From positions 310,001 through 374,000 of the forward strand of contig CBFIAR010000001.1 of assembly GCA_965660625.1 (NCBI GenBank): 64,000 nucleotides of DNA, in the 5' to 3' direction. The stretch's first letter is position 1. Each line of letters begins with the position of its first letter. Shown in pieces: positions 25,908 to 34,764 of this stretch. Both the position numbers and the translations under genes were made by a program. Under the pieces are notes generated by a model, which was not told the origin of the DNA, made no database searches, and was given only the letters and a program-made list of their open reading frames with translations. Source of the stretch: Glaciecola sp965660625 (GTDB taxonomy: Bacteria > Pseudomonadota > Gammaproteobacteria > Enterobacterales > Alteromonadaceae).

Positions 25908-26099
25908 TTATTCATTTCTGTTAAATCATACCCCAACCGCGCTTCACCTCCAACGATTTTTCACGCCGCATAATGTGTAACGTATTTCACACCCACTACA
26001 AAACCAAAATGCCAGATCCGCCGTATCAACGCCACCTTATCGAAATAAGGCTTACTTCGGTCAGCCTGTTTTACCTTGATAGCTTTGGTACAAAAAAAT

Positions 26100-27101
26100 A
26101 TGAAAACGCAGCTTCCTTTATTACCGGGTGAAAGCGCATTGCCCAGTGCGCCAAATATCATGCTGGACGACGGTACAAACTGTATACCGCAGCACTATTT
26201 GTCTTATCATCACACAAAAGACTCAGTGGAAGATATCGTGGCTGAAATAAGCTACGACCCGAACTATCTTCTCTTTGTTGATGAGGACAATGGAGGCATA
26301 TTCATTCAAGTCGGTATCATTGGCGTAGATAACTATCTAAATAAACAATCACAAGGAAACCTAAAAATCGTTTATGGGCGACGCTGGCGTGTTGAACCCC
26401 TGCTTCCCTCTTCAGAAATTATACAGACTGCTTTCTTAGCATTGATGAAGGCAAGAGAACATGAGGTGCGAGAGCTCATCAAATACAATGACAACAACAA
26501 GGTAACAACCCCCTTTAGTTGCCATCATGACTTACCATTAATGGCGATGTCGCGCAAAACCGATACAAATGATGAGAGTGCTGAGATAAGTGATACAAAG
26601 CTCAAAGACGTATTGGTTAAATTGCAATACGATGGCGGTCACTTCGAGCTTACTCAGGTTGTGCCTCTCAATGTTGAACAGCAGCTTATTACACTTGAGT
26701 ATAAAAAATCAGAGGCGACAAAACTGCCTGAATTAGTAACGCTAGACAGGCTAAATATTATCATTGAAGAATCAACTGAAAATGCATTTTTATTTAGTCT
26801 TATGGATGCACTGCTGCACATGAGCAACCGTCATGTTGAAGAAAATTTCACGTTTAAGACCTTTGCACGTTTTTCAAGAAAAAACAGCATTGCAAAGATA
26901 AGTGATTTATCAGCCAAAACCCGACACAAAGGTCTTACGGAGAGTGATGCAAACTTCGCCGTCATGTTTAAACAAAGTAATTACGAAACCGACGAAACCA
27001 GAGTTCCTAGATTATCAGACTCTGTACTAGGACAAAAACTCACACGGCAGATGCAAAATTTCAATATAGAAACCGGCATATTACCGAAAAAACGCCCTTA
27101 A
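26100..27101 (+). CDS. Hypothetical protein, orphan
   Basis: About 333 residues, not recognised. It is soluble, without signal peptide or membrane segment. The N-terminal 120 residues look globular and acidic (DPNYLLFVDEDNGGIFIQVGIIG, then KIVYGRRWRVEPLLPSSEII and a helical KAREHEVRELIKY). The middle is variable and Ser/Asp-rich, and the C-terminus is basic (GQKLTRQM, PKKRP). I take the ATG at 26100; a TTG at 26076 is the alternative, and neither has a good ribosome site. It lies alone between ychF and the tRNA operon, and codon use looks like its neighbours. Function unknown. Confidence 0.65.
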   Translation: MKTQLPLLPGESALPSAPNIMLDDGTNCIPQHYLSYHHTKDSVEDIVAEISYDPNYLLFVDEDNGGIFIQVGIIGVDNYLNKQSQGNLKIVYGRRWRVEPLLPSSEIIQTAFLALMKAREHEVRELIKYNDNNKVTTPFSCHHDLPLMAMSRKTDTNDESAEISDTKLKDVLVKLQYDGGHFELTQVVPLNVEQQLITLEYKKSEATKLPELVTLDRLNIIIEESTENAFLFSLMDALLHMSNRHVEENFTFKTFARFSRKNSIAKISDLSAKTRHKGLTESDANFAVMFKQSNYETDETRVPRLSDSVLGQKLTRQMQNFNIETGILPKKRP

Positions 27102-27167
27102 CATTGCTCATTATTTGGCTTTCTTGATTATTTTGTGTCCAACCAGTTATTTCATGCAAAAAAGGGG

Positions 27168-27196
27168 TTGACGACCTCACTTCAACTAAGCATAAT
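27168..27196 (+). promoter_or_regulatory. Promoter of the tRNA Met-Leu-Gln-Gln operon
   Basis: TTGACG at 27168-27173 and CATAAT at 27191-27196 with a 17-base spacer, followed by a GC-rich discriminator (ACGCGCC). The GC-rich discriminator is typical of stable-RNA promoters under stringent control. The first tRNA starts 45 bases downstream. Confidence 0.8.
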
Positions 27197-27241
27197 ACGC
27201 GCCACTCTGAGACAGACAAGCGCTGTTTGGAGTGATAGGAT

Positions 27242-27318
27242 GGCTACGTAGCTCAGCTGGTTAGAGCACATCACTCATAATGATGGGGTCGCAGGTTCGA
27301 GTCCCGCCGTAGCCACCA
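27242..27318 (+). tRNA. tRNA-Met(CAU), elongator
   Basis: 77 nt with encoded CCA. Acceptor GGCTACG pairs with CGTAGCC; the anticodon loop CTCATAA gives CAT. Near-identical to E. coli metT/metU, so it is the elongator and not the initiator, which starts with an unpaired C and has three GC pairs in the anticodon stem. Confidence 0.97.
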
Positions 27319-27353
27319 ATTCACCTATTAGTAATAATAGGTGACTGTGATAT

Positions 27354-27438
27354 GCGGGAGTGGTGGAATTGGTAGACACGCTGGATTTAGGTTCCAGTGC
27401 TTCACGGCGTGAGAGTTCAAGTCTCTCCTTCCGCACCA
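27354..27438 (+). tRNA. tRNA-Leu(UAG)
   Basis: 85 nt with a long variable arm and encoded CCA. Anticodon arm CTGGA-TTTAGGT-TCCAG gives anticodon TAG. Same order as metT-leuW in E. coli. Confidence 0.97.
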
Positions 27439-27446
27439 AAAACTGT

Positions 27447-27522
27447 TGGGGTATAGCCAAGTTGGTAAGGCAACGGGTTTTGATCCCGTCATTCGTAGGT
27501 TCGAGTCCTGCTACCCCAGCCA
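27447..27522 (+). tRNA. tRNA-Gln(UUG), copy 2
   Basis: 76 nt with CCA, anticodon TTG in an ACGGG/CCCGT stem. Identical to the copy at 27581. Confidence 0.97.
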
Positions 27523-27580
27523 AACAGTTTTTAAAAGCTCACAAGTTTGAGTTGTAATTTAAAGCATCCTTGATTACTCT

Positions 27581-27656
27581 TGGGGTATAGCCAAGTTGGT
27601 AAGGCAACGGGTTTTGATCCCGTCATTCGTAGGTTCGAGTCCTGCTACCCCAGCCA
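27581..27656 (+). tRNA. tRNA-Gln(UUG), copy 3
   Basis: 76 nt with CCA, identical to the copy at 27447, last gene of the tRNA operon. The terminator at 27666 follows ten bases later. Confidence 0.97.
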
Positions 27657-27665
27657 AATTTCACG

Positions 27666-27690
27666 AACGCCGGTTTATCCGGCGTTTTTG
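27666..27690 (+). terminator. Terminator of the tRNA operon
   Basis: AACGCCGG / CCGGCGTT stem with a TTTAT loop, then TTTTGCGTTTT. A strong intrinsic terminator; the symporter start follows 20 bases later. Confidence 0.9.
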
Positions 27691-27710
27691 CGTTTTAAAG
27701 GAAAAGAAAA

Positions 27711-29207
27711 TTGTTACTTGACTCAATCACCAAGAACCAAAGCCTCAGTACAGAACTTTCAGACCTGTTTTCTCAGCTATTTTTTAACACTAGTCAGGCA
27801 ATTAATGCCACCGTTGAGTTTATTAACATGGTGCTATGGGGTGATGGGCAAGTTCTTATCTACATGCTCTTGATCGCAGGCGTTTGGTTTACGGTTAAAC
27901 TCAAATTCATACAATTACTCGACTTCAAACATATGTTTTCGCTGTTGAAAGGCAGTGGTAAAAGTGACACTTCGGGGATCAGTTCATTCCAAGCCCTTTG
28001 TACAAGCTTGTCAGCGAGGGTGGGTACCGGAAACTTAGCCGGCGTCGCTGTGGCTATATCCTTAGGTGGTGCTGGCGCCATATTTTGGATGTGGGTCATT
28101 GCACTTCTCGGCATGGCCACAGGATATGCTGAAAGTGTTCTTGGTCAAGTCTATAAAATAAAAGATGAGAACGGCGAATATAGAGGCGGGCCGGCCTACT
28201 ATATCAAACAAGGGTTAAATAATTCATGGTTCGCGGTTTTATTTGCCCTATGTTTATTTTTTGGCTACGGATTTGTATTTTCAGCGGTTCAAGCAAATAC
28301 CATCACTGACGCTCTTAGTAATAGCTATGGCATCGAAACCTTTCATTCGGGATTGGTGATTATCACTCTAGCGGGTTTAATCGTGATTGGGGGTTTACGG
28401 GCGATTGCTCGATTTGCCGAATGGATTGTGCCATTTATGGGTATCGCATACGTTTTAGTTGCCCTTGTTATTACCATTATCAATATCCAATTATTGCCTG
28501 ACGTCATCATAGATATCGTTAAATCTGCTTTCGGCTTACAAGAAGCAGGAGCCGGTGCATTTGCCGCCGCAGTGAAGAACGGCATACAGCGTGGTTTATA
28601 TTCTAACGAGGCGGGTTCCGGCAGTGTGCCGCATGCCGCAGCAAGTGCTTCTCCCCACCCTAACCACCCTGTGTCTCAGGGTTACATACAAATGCTCGGT
28701 GTATTTATCGATACAATGGTTTTGTGTACTTGCACTGCTTTCATCATATTGCTCGCCGGTCATGGCAACGATATTGGTCAAATGGAAGGTATTCGCTTAA
28801 CCCAAACTTCGATGGAAAGTCATCTCGGCGCATACGGAGGCGATTTTGTTGCTGCCGCTATTAGCTTATTTGCATTTACCTCAGTGGTGGCTAACTACGC
28901 TTATGGGGAAAGTAATTTACATGTGTTTAAATTAGACAACAAATATGGCCGAGCTTTTTATACAACGGGTTATCTAGCTATGATTTTATGGGGTTCAATG
29001 GCTGCAGTACCTAAAGTTTGGGCAATGGCAGATATGGCGTTAGGCTTAATGACCGTCGTAAATATTATCGCTATCGTTTTACTTACACCAACTATTGTCG
29101 CGGTTACAAAAGACTACAATGAAAAACGCAAGAACCAAGCGAAAATGGATTTTGTTGAAGCTGATTGCAACATTCAAGGCAGTACAGAAGACAAGATCTG
29201 GAAATAA
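27711..29207 (+). CDS. Sodium:alanine (AGCS family) amino-acid symporter
   Basis: Inner-membrane Na+ (or H+) coupled importer of alanine, glycine or glutamine, of the alanine-or-glycine:cation symporter family. 498 residues with about eleven membrane segments. Family signatures: FQALCTSLSARVGTGNLAGVA, GGPAYYIKQGL, RGLYSNEAGSGSVPHAAAS and the SVVANYAYGESN block. The start is a TTG with AAAGGA eight bases upstream. The first 45 residues form a polar N-terminal tail longer than usual. It is probably a separate transcript starting within or just after the tRNA terminator. Confidence 0.93.
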   Translation: MLLDSITKNQSLSTELSDLFSQLFFNTSQAINATVEFINMVLWGDGQVLIYMLLIAGVWFTVKLKFIQLLDFKHMFSLLKGSGKSDTSGISSFQALCTSLSARVGTGNLAGVAVAISLGGAGAIFWMWVIALLGMATGYAESVLGQVYKIKDENGEYRGGPAYYIKQGLNNSWFAVLFALCLFFGYGFVFSAVQANTITDALSNSYGIETFHSGLVIITLAGLIVIGGLRAIARFAEWIVPFMGIAYVLVALVITIINIQLLPDVIIDIVKSAFGLQEAGAGAFAAAVKNGIQRGLYSNEAGSGSVPHAAASASPHPNHPVSQGYIQMLGVFIDTMVLCTCTAFIILLAGHGNDIGQMEGIRLTQTSMESHLGAYGGDFVAAAISLFAFTSVVANYAYGESNLHVFKLDNKYGRAFYTTGYLAMILWGSMAAVPKVWAMADMALGLMTVVNIIAIVLLTPTIVAVTKDYNEKRKNQAKMDFVEADCNIQGSTEDKIWK

Positions 29208-29221
29208 GGACAAATATTCTG

Positions 29222-29255
29222 TTGGTGAGCTAGCTAAATAGAAGATGCTCACCAA
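29222..29255 (+). terminator. Probable terminator after the symporter gene
   Basis: Perfect 9 bp arms TTGGTGAGC and GCTCACCAA around a 16-base loop, 14 bases after the stop. The T-tract is weak, so this may be an mRNA 3' stability hairpin. Confidence 0.5.
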
Positions 29256-29329
29256 TAGTTAATATTAGCTACTTATCAACTCATTTCATATAAAGCGCCT
29301 TAACGTATAACTATTACATACATACCAAC

Positions 29330-29500
29330 TTACATGTACATGAAGAGCTGAATAACCAGTAAAATAACAATAAGTGGTATGACCCACTTCATAAACTTTG
29401 CTTGAGTTTCAGGCGATATTCTCATTTTTGACTTCTCAAGCATTGGAACGATAATAATTAAGGCCATAAACAACACCGCCAAAATACCTAAAACTGCCAT
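29330..29500 (-). CDS. Small membrane protein, 56 residues
   Basis: A 56-residue reading frame with AAGGA eight bases before its ATG. The product begins MAVLGILAVLFMALIIIVPM, has a charged centre (EKSKMRISPETQAKFMKW) and a second hydrophobic stretch (VIPLIVILLVIQLFMYM), so it should be a two-segment inner-membrane protein with both ends on the same side. Not recognised. It lies just downstream of ubiF in the same direction, but the 113 bp gap could hold its own promoter. Clear ribosome site plus clean amphipathic layout argue for a real gene. Confidence 0.65.
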   Translation of the reverse strand: MAVLGILAVLFMALIIIVPMLEKSKMRISPETQAKFMKWVIPLIVILLVIQLFMYM

Positions 29501-29613
29501 AACTATTTCCTTATTTAATGTCTAATGTTTAACGATAGTGCGTTAATTGCGCACTTTATTTCTATTTTTTGCTCTGTGTAATATAACAAGAGTAATAATG
29601 GTAGCGTCTATTG

Positions 29614-30777
29614 CTATTCAATACCCATCGCGTATTTCAACGCTTTTTTCTTAATGGGTCCTGCCTTATTGGCAACTCGAACAGCGAAATTACGGAGCAA
29701 TTTTAGCGTCCCAACATCATTACTGAACGTTTGATAAAATACATCCATCGCAGTCATCATCAGCAAATTTGGTGTTCGTCTCTTATTTTCATATTCACGC
29801 AGTGCCTCTTTGTTCGATTCAGTAATGGGTTTGTTTTTGATCGCTTCCACTAATGCTTCAACGTCTTTAAAGCCAAGATTCACTCCTTGTCCTGCCAATG
29901 GATTTATTTGATGAGCTGCATCTCCGATTAGTACCACGTTGTTTCGCCAATATTGATTAGCATGCATCCGACGCAATGGAAAACTGGTTTTATCTATTAC
30001 CGTGAAGTCGCCTAAACTCGATGGAAAGCGAGCTAAAACCGCATTTTTAATCTCGTCAATGCTGCTGTTTCGAATATCTTGGCTGGTTGCTGAATCCGCA
30101 TACCAAACTAAATTTGCATAACCATCAAACAAAGGGAGGAACGCAATGGGCCCCTTTGGTGTAAATTGCTGCCATGTGGCAGACTCAAATTCAGTCATCA
30201 TTTTTACTAATAAAACATTCGCTTGCTGTTCGTATTGCCAACCGGTGACCCCTATATTAGTTTCTTCGCGCAACTGTGAGTTACCTCCGTCTGCAGCAAT
30301 TAGCGTACGCGCCTGAACATGAACGCCGTTATCTAGCGTTATGCAGCTGCCTGAAATACTAACATCCACTGCTTTAGCATAGACTACTTGGATATTATCA
30401 GCATGCTCTGTTTCGAGCGTCTCCAATAGCGCCAGTTGCAATATTCGGTTTTCAACAAAATGACCCAAATAATTTTCACCTATTTGAGAGGCTTCAAAAT
30501 GCAAAGGACTAGCCGGGTTTTCCCAAACAGAAAGGCGTTGATATTGTTGACATCGCATAGCCAATATCCTGTCCCACACATTGTAGCTTTGCAAAAGACG
30601 CTGACTACATCGGTTTAAGGCCGACACTCTTAGATCAGGTAAACTCTCACTGTTGAATGGTTCGGGCTCGTGAGCTTCTATTACTGCGACTTTATATCCT
30701 AATCGCGACAAGCCAATAGCCATAGCTCCACCGACCATGCCGCCACCAAAAATACAATAATCTGCGATTATGTCCAT
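29614..30777 (-). CDS. ubiF: FAD-dependent ubiquinone hydroxylase UbiF
   Basis: UbiH/UbiF/VisC-family monooxygenase of ubiquinone synthesis, expected to hydroxylate the demethoxy intermediate. N-terminal FAD motif FGGGMVGGAMAIGLSRLGY, the RVSALN block, and the second FAD motif GDAAHQINPLAGQGVNLGF are all present. 387 residues. UbiF rather than UbiH or VisC is chosen from context: it lies between the glutamine tRNAs and miaB exactly as ubiF does in E. coli. Family members are hard to separate by eye. Confidence 0.85.
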   Translation of the reverse strand: MDIIADYCIFGGGMVGGAMAIGLSRLGYKVAVIEAHEPEPFNSESLPDLRVSALNRCSQRLLQSYNVWDRILAMRCQQYQRLSVWENPASPLHFEASQIGENYLGHFVENRILQLALLETLETEHADNIQVVYAKAVDVSISGSCITLDNGVHVQARTLIAADGGNSQLREETNIGVTGWQYEQQANVLLVKMMTEFESATWQQFTPKGPIAFLPLFDGYANLVWYADSATSQDIRNSSIDEIKNAVLARFPSSLGDFTVIDKTSFPLRRMHANQYWRNNVVLIGDAAHQINPLAGQGVNLGFKDVEALVEAIKNKPITESNKEALREYENKRRTPNLLMMTAMDVFYQTFSNDVGTLKLLRNFAVRVANKAGPIKKKALKYAMGIE

Positions 30778-31557
30778 GCGTTCTCACTTTTTCTGCCGTT
30801 ACAAATATTCATTCGCTAGCCTTATTTTACTACTTTATTGTTAACTTTTAATGTTGCTCTAGTAGTCAATTTACAGAATAACCTTGAAGTTAGACTGTTC
30901 AGTAACAAAGTAAAAGTGAATTACCCAACTGCTGCATCTAATACACCCATTTTAGCAATACTTTTTGCTGTAGATAGGTTGCGTGTTTGGTTACTTCTAC
31001 AAACTAGACAACCGAAATACCTTGCATTCAGCATCAACACATTGTCAGCCACCATCCTGCCATTGCATTGTTACATCGATTTCACATTCAAATCCTCACA
31101 CACTAAAATACCATTTTCATGGCTTATCTGTCGTGATATTTGATGCGAAAAGTCGCGCCTTTGCCTTGAGATTTTCCGATGCAATTAACTTAATTTCATT
31201 TTTATATAAAATCTTATGTTTAGTGAATTTCTGCAAGCAGCCTTTTTACAGGGCGTTTTTCACTGCAGTTTCTGCATCGTGAGCTCCGTGGGTAAGCCAG
31301 CGAAAAAACAATCAGGAGATATATTCAAGAGCAAGGATAGCGATTCATCCTAGCCAATGTAACGAATAGATAACGGTGGGTTAGGACTAAAAAAGAAAAG
31401 AGAGACGACTAACAGGTTTGCACTGGCGTCTGTCGTTGTTTCAGTCTAAAATGTACGGTTACACAATCATTCTAATTAGAATGGATAATCGACATGAACC
31501 CAAGAAGATTGTTCGTTCTAATCGTAACGACCTAATAAAAGACGAAATATTGCCACT
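30778..31557. other. Long ubiF-miaB intergenic region without a clear gene
   Basis: 780 bp between divergent ubiF and miaB. Two overlapping open frames of about 100 codons (30838-31143 and 30983-31282) have poor composition, no ribosome site and no recognisable product, and I do not call them. Notable is a 16-base perfect palindrome CATTCTAATTAGAATG at 31468-31483, 75 bp before miaB, which looks like a regulator site. The gap is unusually long for this neighbourhood. Confidence 0.5.
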
Positions 31558-32985
31558 ATGAACAAGAAGTTATTTATCAAAACCTGGGGCTGTCAGATGA
31601 ACGAGTATGATTCTGAGAAGATGGCAGATCTCCTTGATTCAACTCATGGCTATACGCTAGCAGAACAAGCTGAAGATGCGGATGTGATCTTGCTCAATAC
31701 CTGCTCTATTCGGGAGAAAGCACAGGAAAAGGTATTCCATCAATTAGGTCGTTGGAAGAATCTCAAACAGAATAAACCTGACTTAATTATCGGCGTTGGT
31801 GGTTGCGTTGCCTCGCAAGAGGGTGCAGAAATAAGAAAACGTGCGCCTTATGTGGATATCGTATTTGGGCCACAAACACTGCACCGTTTGCCTGAAATGA
31901 TTAAGCAAATCAAAGGCGGTGACAAGTCAGTTGTTGATGTCAGCTTTCCTGAAATCGAAAAATTTGACCGTTTACCAGAACCTCGAGCTGACGGCCCAAC
32001 CGCCTTTGTGTCGATAATGGAAGGCTGCTCAAAATATTGTAGCTTCTGTGTAGTCCCCTATACGCGAGGAGAAGAAGTTAGTCGCCCAGTAGACGATGTA
32101 CTTTTAGAAGTTGCACAACTTGCCGCACAAGGCGTACGTGAAGTTAACCTATTAGGGCAAAACGTGAATGCATTTAGAGGCCCTCACTACGACGGCAATG
32201 TGTGTCGTTTTGCTGAGCTATTAGAACTGATTGCATCCATAGATGGGATCGACCGCATACGTTACACTACATCCCATCCTGTTGAGTTTACGGAGGATAT
32301 TATTGAAGCTTACAAACATATCCCAGAATTAGTAGACCATTTGCACTTACCGGTACAAAGTGGTTCGGACCGCATTCTTACTCAAATGAAACGCGGCCAC
32401 ACCGCAATTGAGTATAAATCTATTATCCGAAAATTGAAGAAGGTGCGCCCTAACCTTTGTATGTCGTCTGACTTTATTATTGGCTTCCCAGGTGAAACCG
32501 ATGCAGATTTTGAAGCAACAATGGACCTTATCAATGCCATTGACTACGACATGAGCTTTAGTTTCATTTATAGCTCGCGACCAGGCACGCCGGCCGCTGA
32601 TATCGTTGACGATGTGACTGAGGCAACTAAAAAACAACGATTACAAATATTACAACAGCGTATTAATCAAAATGCGCATCGTATCGCTCGACATATGCTG
32701 AACACAACTCAGCGTATTCTCGTTGAAGGGCCGTCAAAGAAAAACCTCATGGAATTAACCGGCAGAACCGAGAATAATCGAGTGGTGAATTTTGAAGGTT
32801 CTCCAGAGATGATTGGTGAATTTGTTGACGTTGAAATTACAGAAGTTTACAGTAATTCATTGCGCGGCAAAGTGGTATTGCGCGAAAAAGACATGGGATT
32901 GCGTGTGGCAGTATCACCACAGAGTATTTTGGCCAAAAAGCCGCAACCTGACAATAATGGTGTGACTCAATTCGTCCCTGCGTAA
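31558..32985 (+). CDS. miaB: tRNA-2-methylthio-N6-dimethylallyladenosine synthase MiaB
   Basis: Radical-SAM methylthiotransferase acting on A37 of tRNAs that read UNN codons. The N-terminal UPF0004 domain has three cluster cysteines (GCQMNEYDSE, LNTCSIREKA, GGCVASQEG); the radical-SAM CxxxCxxC is EGCSKYCSFCVVPYTRGEE; a C-terminal TRAM domain (about 380-445) follows. 475 residues. It begins the rightward run miaB-ybeZ-ybeY-corC-lnt. Confidence 0.97.
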   Translation: MNKKLFIKTWGCQMNEYDSEKMADLLDSTHGYTLAEQAEDADVILLNTCSIREKAQEKVFHQLGRWKNLKQNKPDLIIGVGGCVASQEGAEIRKRAPYVDIVFGPQTLHRLPEMIKQIKGGDKSVVDVSFPEIEKFDRLPEPRADGPTAFVSIMEGCSKYCSFCVVPYTRGEEVSRPVDDVLLEVAQLAAQGVREVNLLGQNVNAFRGPHYDGNVCRFAELLELIASIDGIDRIRYTTSHPVEFTEDIIEAYKHIPELVDHLHLPVQSGSDRILTQMKRGHTAIEYKSIIRKLKKVRPNLCMSSDFIIGFPGETDADFEATMDLINAIDYDMSFSFIYSSRPGTPAADIVDDVTEATKKQRLQILQQRINQNAHRIARHMLNTTQRILVEGPSKKNLMELTGRTENNRVVNFEGSPEMIGEFVDVEITEVYSNSLRGKVVLREKDMGLRVAVSPQSILAKKPQPDNNGVTQFVPA

Positions 32986-33051
32986 TATGTAATTCATGCA
33001 CCATAATCGCAGCTTCAGAATGAGCAAAAGCCCTAAATAGAAGAGATTATA

Positions 33052-34158
33052 TTGACAAAATTAGTGAGTAACGAAATTGTATTACAGCCTCAGGATAACA
33101 AACGTTTAGCGAGTCTTTGTGGTCCATTTGACGACAACATTAAGCAAATTGAACGCCGATTAGGTGTGGAAATCACCTATCGTTCAAATGAATTCAAAGT
33201 ACTAGGCGACCAGCAGCAGGCAAATGGCGCCAGCGAGCTGCTAAAATTGTTGTATATCGAAACCCAACCCGTTAAGGGAAGCGTTCCTGTTTTAGAGCCT
33301 AATCAGATTCACCTGGCCATTCAAGAAGTAAAGTGCTTGGAGCGCGCTGAAGCTGGAGATTACGGCAAAGAAGTCCATATAAAAACTAAGCGCGGTGTCA
33401 TTAAACCTCGTAACCCAAGCCAGTCAAAGTACGTTTCAAATGTGGTAACTCACGACATCACCTTTGGCATAGGCCCTGCTGGTACAGGTAAAACTTATCT
33501 TGCCGTTGCCTGCGCAGTCGATGCACTTGAGCGTCAAGAAGTAAGGCGTATCTTGTTAACGCGCCCGGCAGTTGAAGCCGGTGAAAAGCTTGGTTTTCTT
33601 CCGGGTGACCTATCCCAGAAAGTAGACCCTTATTTACGTCCTTTGTACGATGCTTTATTTGAAATGTTAGGCTTTGAAAAAGTCGAAAAACTGATTGAGC
33701 GAAATGTCATTGAAGTTGCCCCATTAGCTTATATGCGCGGACGGACACTTAACGACGCATTTATTATCCTCGATGAAGGACAAAATACCAGTGTTGAACA
33801 AATGAAGATGTTTTTAACACGTATTGGTTTTAACTCACAAGCTGTGATCACTGGCGATATAACCCAAATCGATTTACCCAAAGGGGCAAAATCGGGCTTG
33901 CGTCATGCAATAGAAGTATTAAGTGATGTAAACGATATTTCCTTTAATTTTTTTACTGCGCAAGACGTAGTGAGACACCCTGTTGTGGCTCGCATAGTGC
34001 AAGCTTACGAAGATTATGAGAGTAAGAAAGAAAGAGAATTAATCGAAAAAAAGAGGCAGAGAGAGGAACAAATAAAACACGCCAGTCAACATATTGATGA
34101 GCAAAATTTGGATCAAAATCAAATTGGCAAAACGACTAATAATGACGATCAAAGTTGA
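33052..34158 (+). CDS. ybeZ: PhoH-like ATPase YbeZ
   Basis: PhoH-family P-loop NTPase associated with the endoribonuclease YbeY. The Walker A GIGPAGTGKTYLA lies near residue 144 and the Walker B-like FIILDEGQN near 243; the N-terminal region fits a KH-like domain. 368 residues, with a long basic/polar coiled C-terminal tail (KKERELIEKKRQREEQIKH). The start is TTG. It overlaps ybeY by 17 bp. Confidence 0.93.
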   Translation: MTKLVSNEIVLQPQDNKRLASLCGPFDDNIKQIERRLGVEITYRSNEFKVLGDQQQANGASELLKLLYIETQPVKGSVPVLEPNQIHLAIQEVKCLERAEAGDYGKEVHIKTKRGVIKPRNPSQSKYVSNVVTHDITFGIGPAGTGKTYLAVACAVDALERQEVRRILLTRPAVEAGEKLGFLPGDLSQKVDPYLRPLYDALFEMLGFEKVEKLIERNVIEVAPLAYMRGRTLNDAFIILDEGQNTSVEQMKMFLTRIGFNSQAVITGDITQIDLPKGAKSGLRHAIEVLSDVNDISFNFFTAQDVVRHPVVARIVQAYEDYESKKERELIEKKRQREEQIKHASQHIDEQNLDQNQIGKTTNNDDQS

Positions 34159-34732
34159 TTTACAAAACGTGATTGAGCAAGATTCGCTTAATCACGTTCT
34201 ACCCACAGAACTGCAAATTGAGAAATGGTTAAACACGACTATCGAAATGCTCCGCTCACAGACCTCAGTCCAACTCATTACTCAATCCAGTATTGATTCA
34301 AACTTGAGTGTATCCTCTACTCCTACTTTAACGAGTGATTCTGATATGAATAGCGCGGATATAGAAACGGTACATCACGAAATATTTGAAGTGACGCTGC
34401 GGTTCGTCGACCTTGCAGAATCGCAGCAACTTAACTCAGACTACAGAAACAAAGACAAACCAACCAATGTGTTATCTTTTCCCTTCGAAGCGCCTGAGCA
34501 TATCGAGATGCCATTCTTAGGTGACCTTGTTGTTTGCGCTGCTATTGTAGAGCAAGAAGCGAGGGAGCAAAAAAAACTGGTGGTAAATCATTGGGCGCAC
34601 CTTTGCATACATGGTTTATTGCATTTGTTAGGTTATGACCATATAGATGAAACAGAAGCGCAGGAAATGGAAGGTTTTGAAACCGCTATCCTTGCAAAAT
34701 TAAATATTGACGATCCCTACCAAGATCATTAA
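34142..34732 (+). CDS. ybeY: Endoribonuclease YbeY with an internal Ser/Thr-rich insertion
   Basis: Zinc-dependent RNase needed for 16S rRNA 3' maturation and ribosome quality control. The zinc motif HLCIHGLLHLLGYDH and the core RNKDKPTNVLSFPFEAPE are intact. I take the ATG at 34142 (MTIKVDLQNV), as in the family. At 196 residues it is about 40 longer than E. coli YbeY; the extra sequence is a Ser/Thr/Asp-rich stretch at about 40-80, between the first helix and the strand EVTLRFVDLAES. It is presumably a surface loop. Confidence 0.93.
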   Translation: MTIKVDLQNVIEQDSLNHVLPTELQIEKWLNTTIEMLRSQTSVQLITQSSIDSNLSVSSTPTLTSDSDMNSADIETVHHEIFEVTLRFVDLAESQQLNSDYRNKDKPTNVLSFPFEAPEHIEMPFLGDLVVCAAIVEQEAREQKKLVVNHWAHLCIHGLLHLLGYDHIDETEAQEMEGFETAILAKLNIDDPYQDH

Positions 34733-34764
34733 CTGTACCGTTATTAGGAAATAAAAAAAATATC

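Noticed and set aside
27242..27656. tRNA cluster as an integration site of a mobile element
   Set aside because: No integrase, no direct repeat of a tRNA 3' end beyond the complete tandem copies, and conserved synteny on both sides.
30838..31282. Two overlapping frames of about 100 codons in the ubiF-miaB gap
   Set aside because: Cys/His/Ser-rich translation of AT-rich spacer, no ribosome site, no recognisable product; treated as non-coding.
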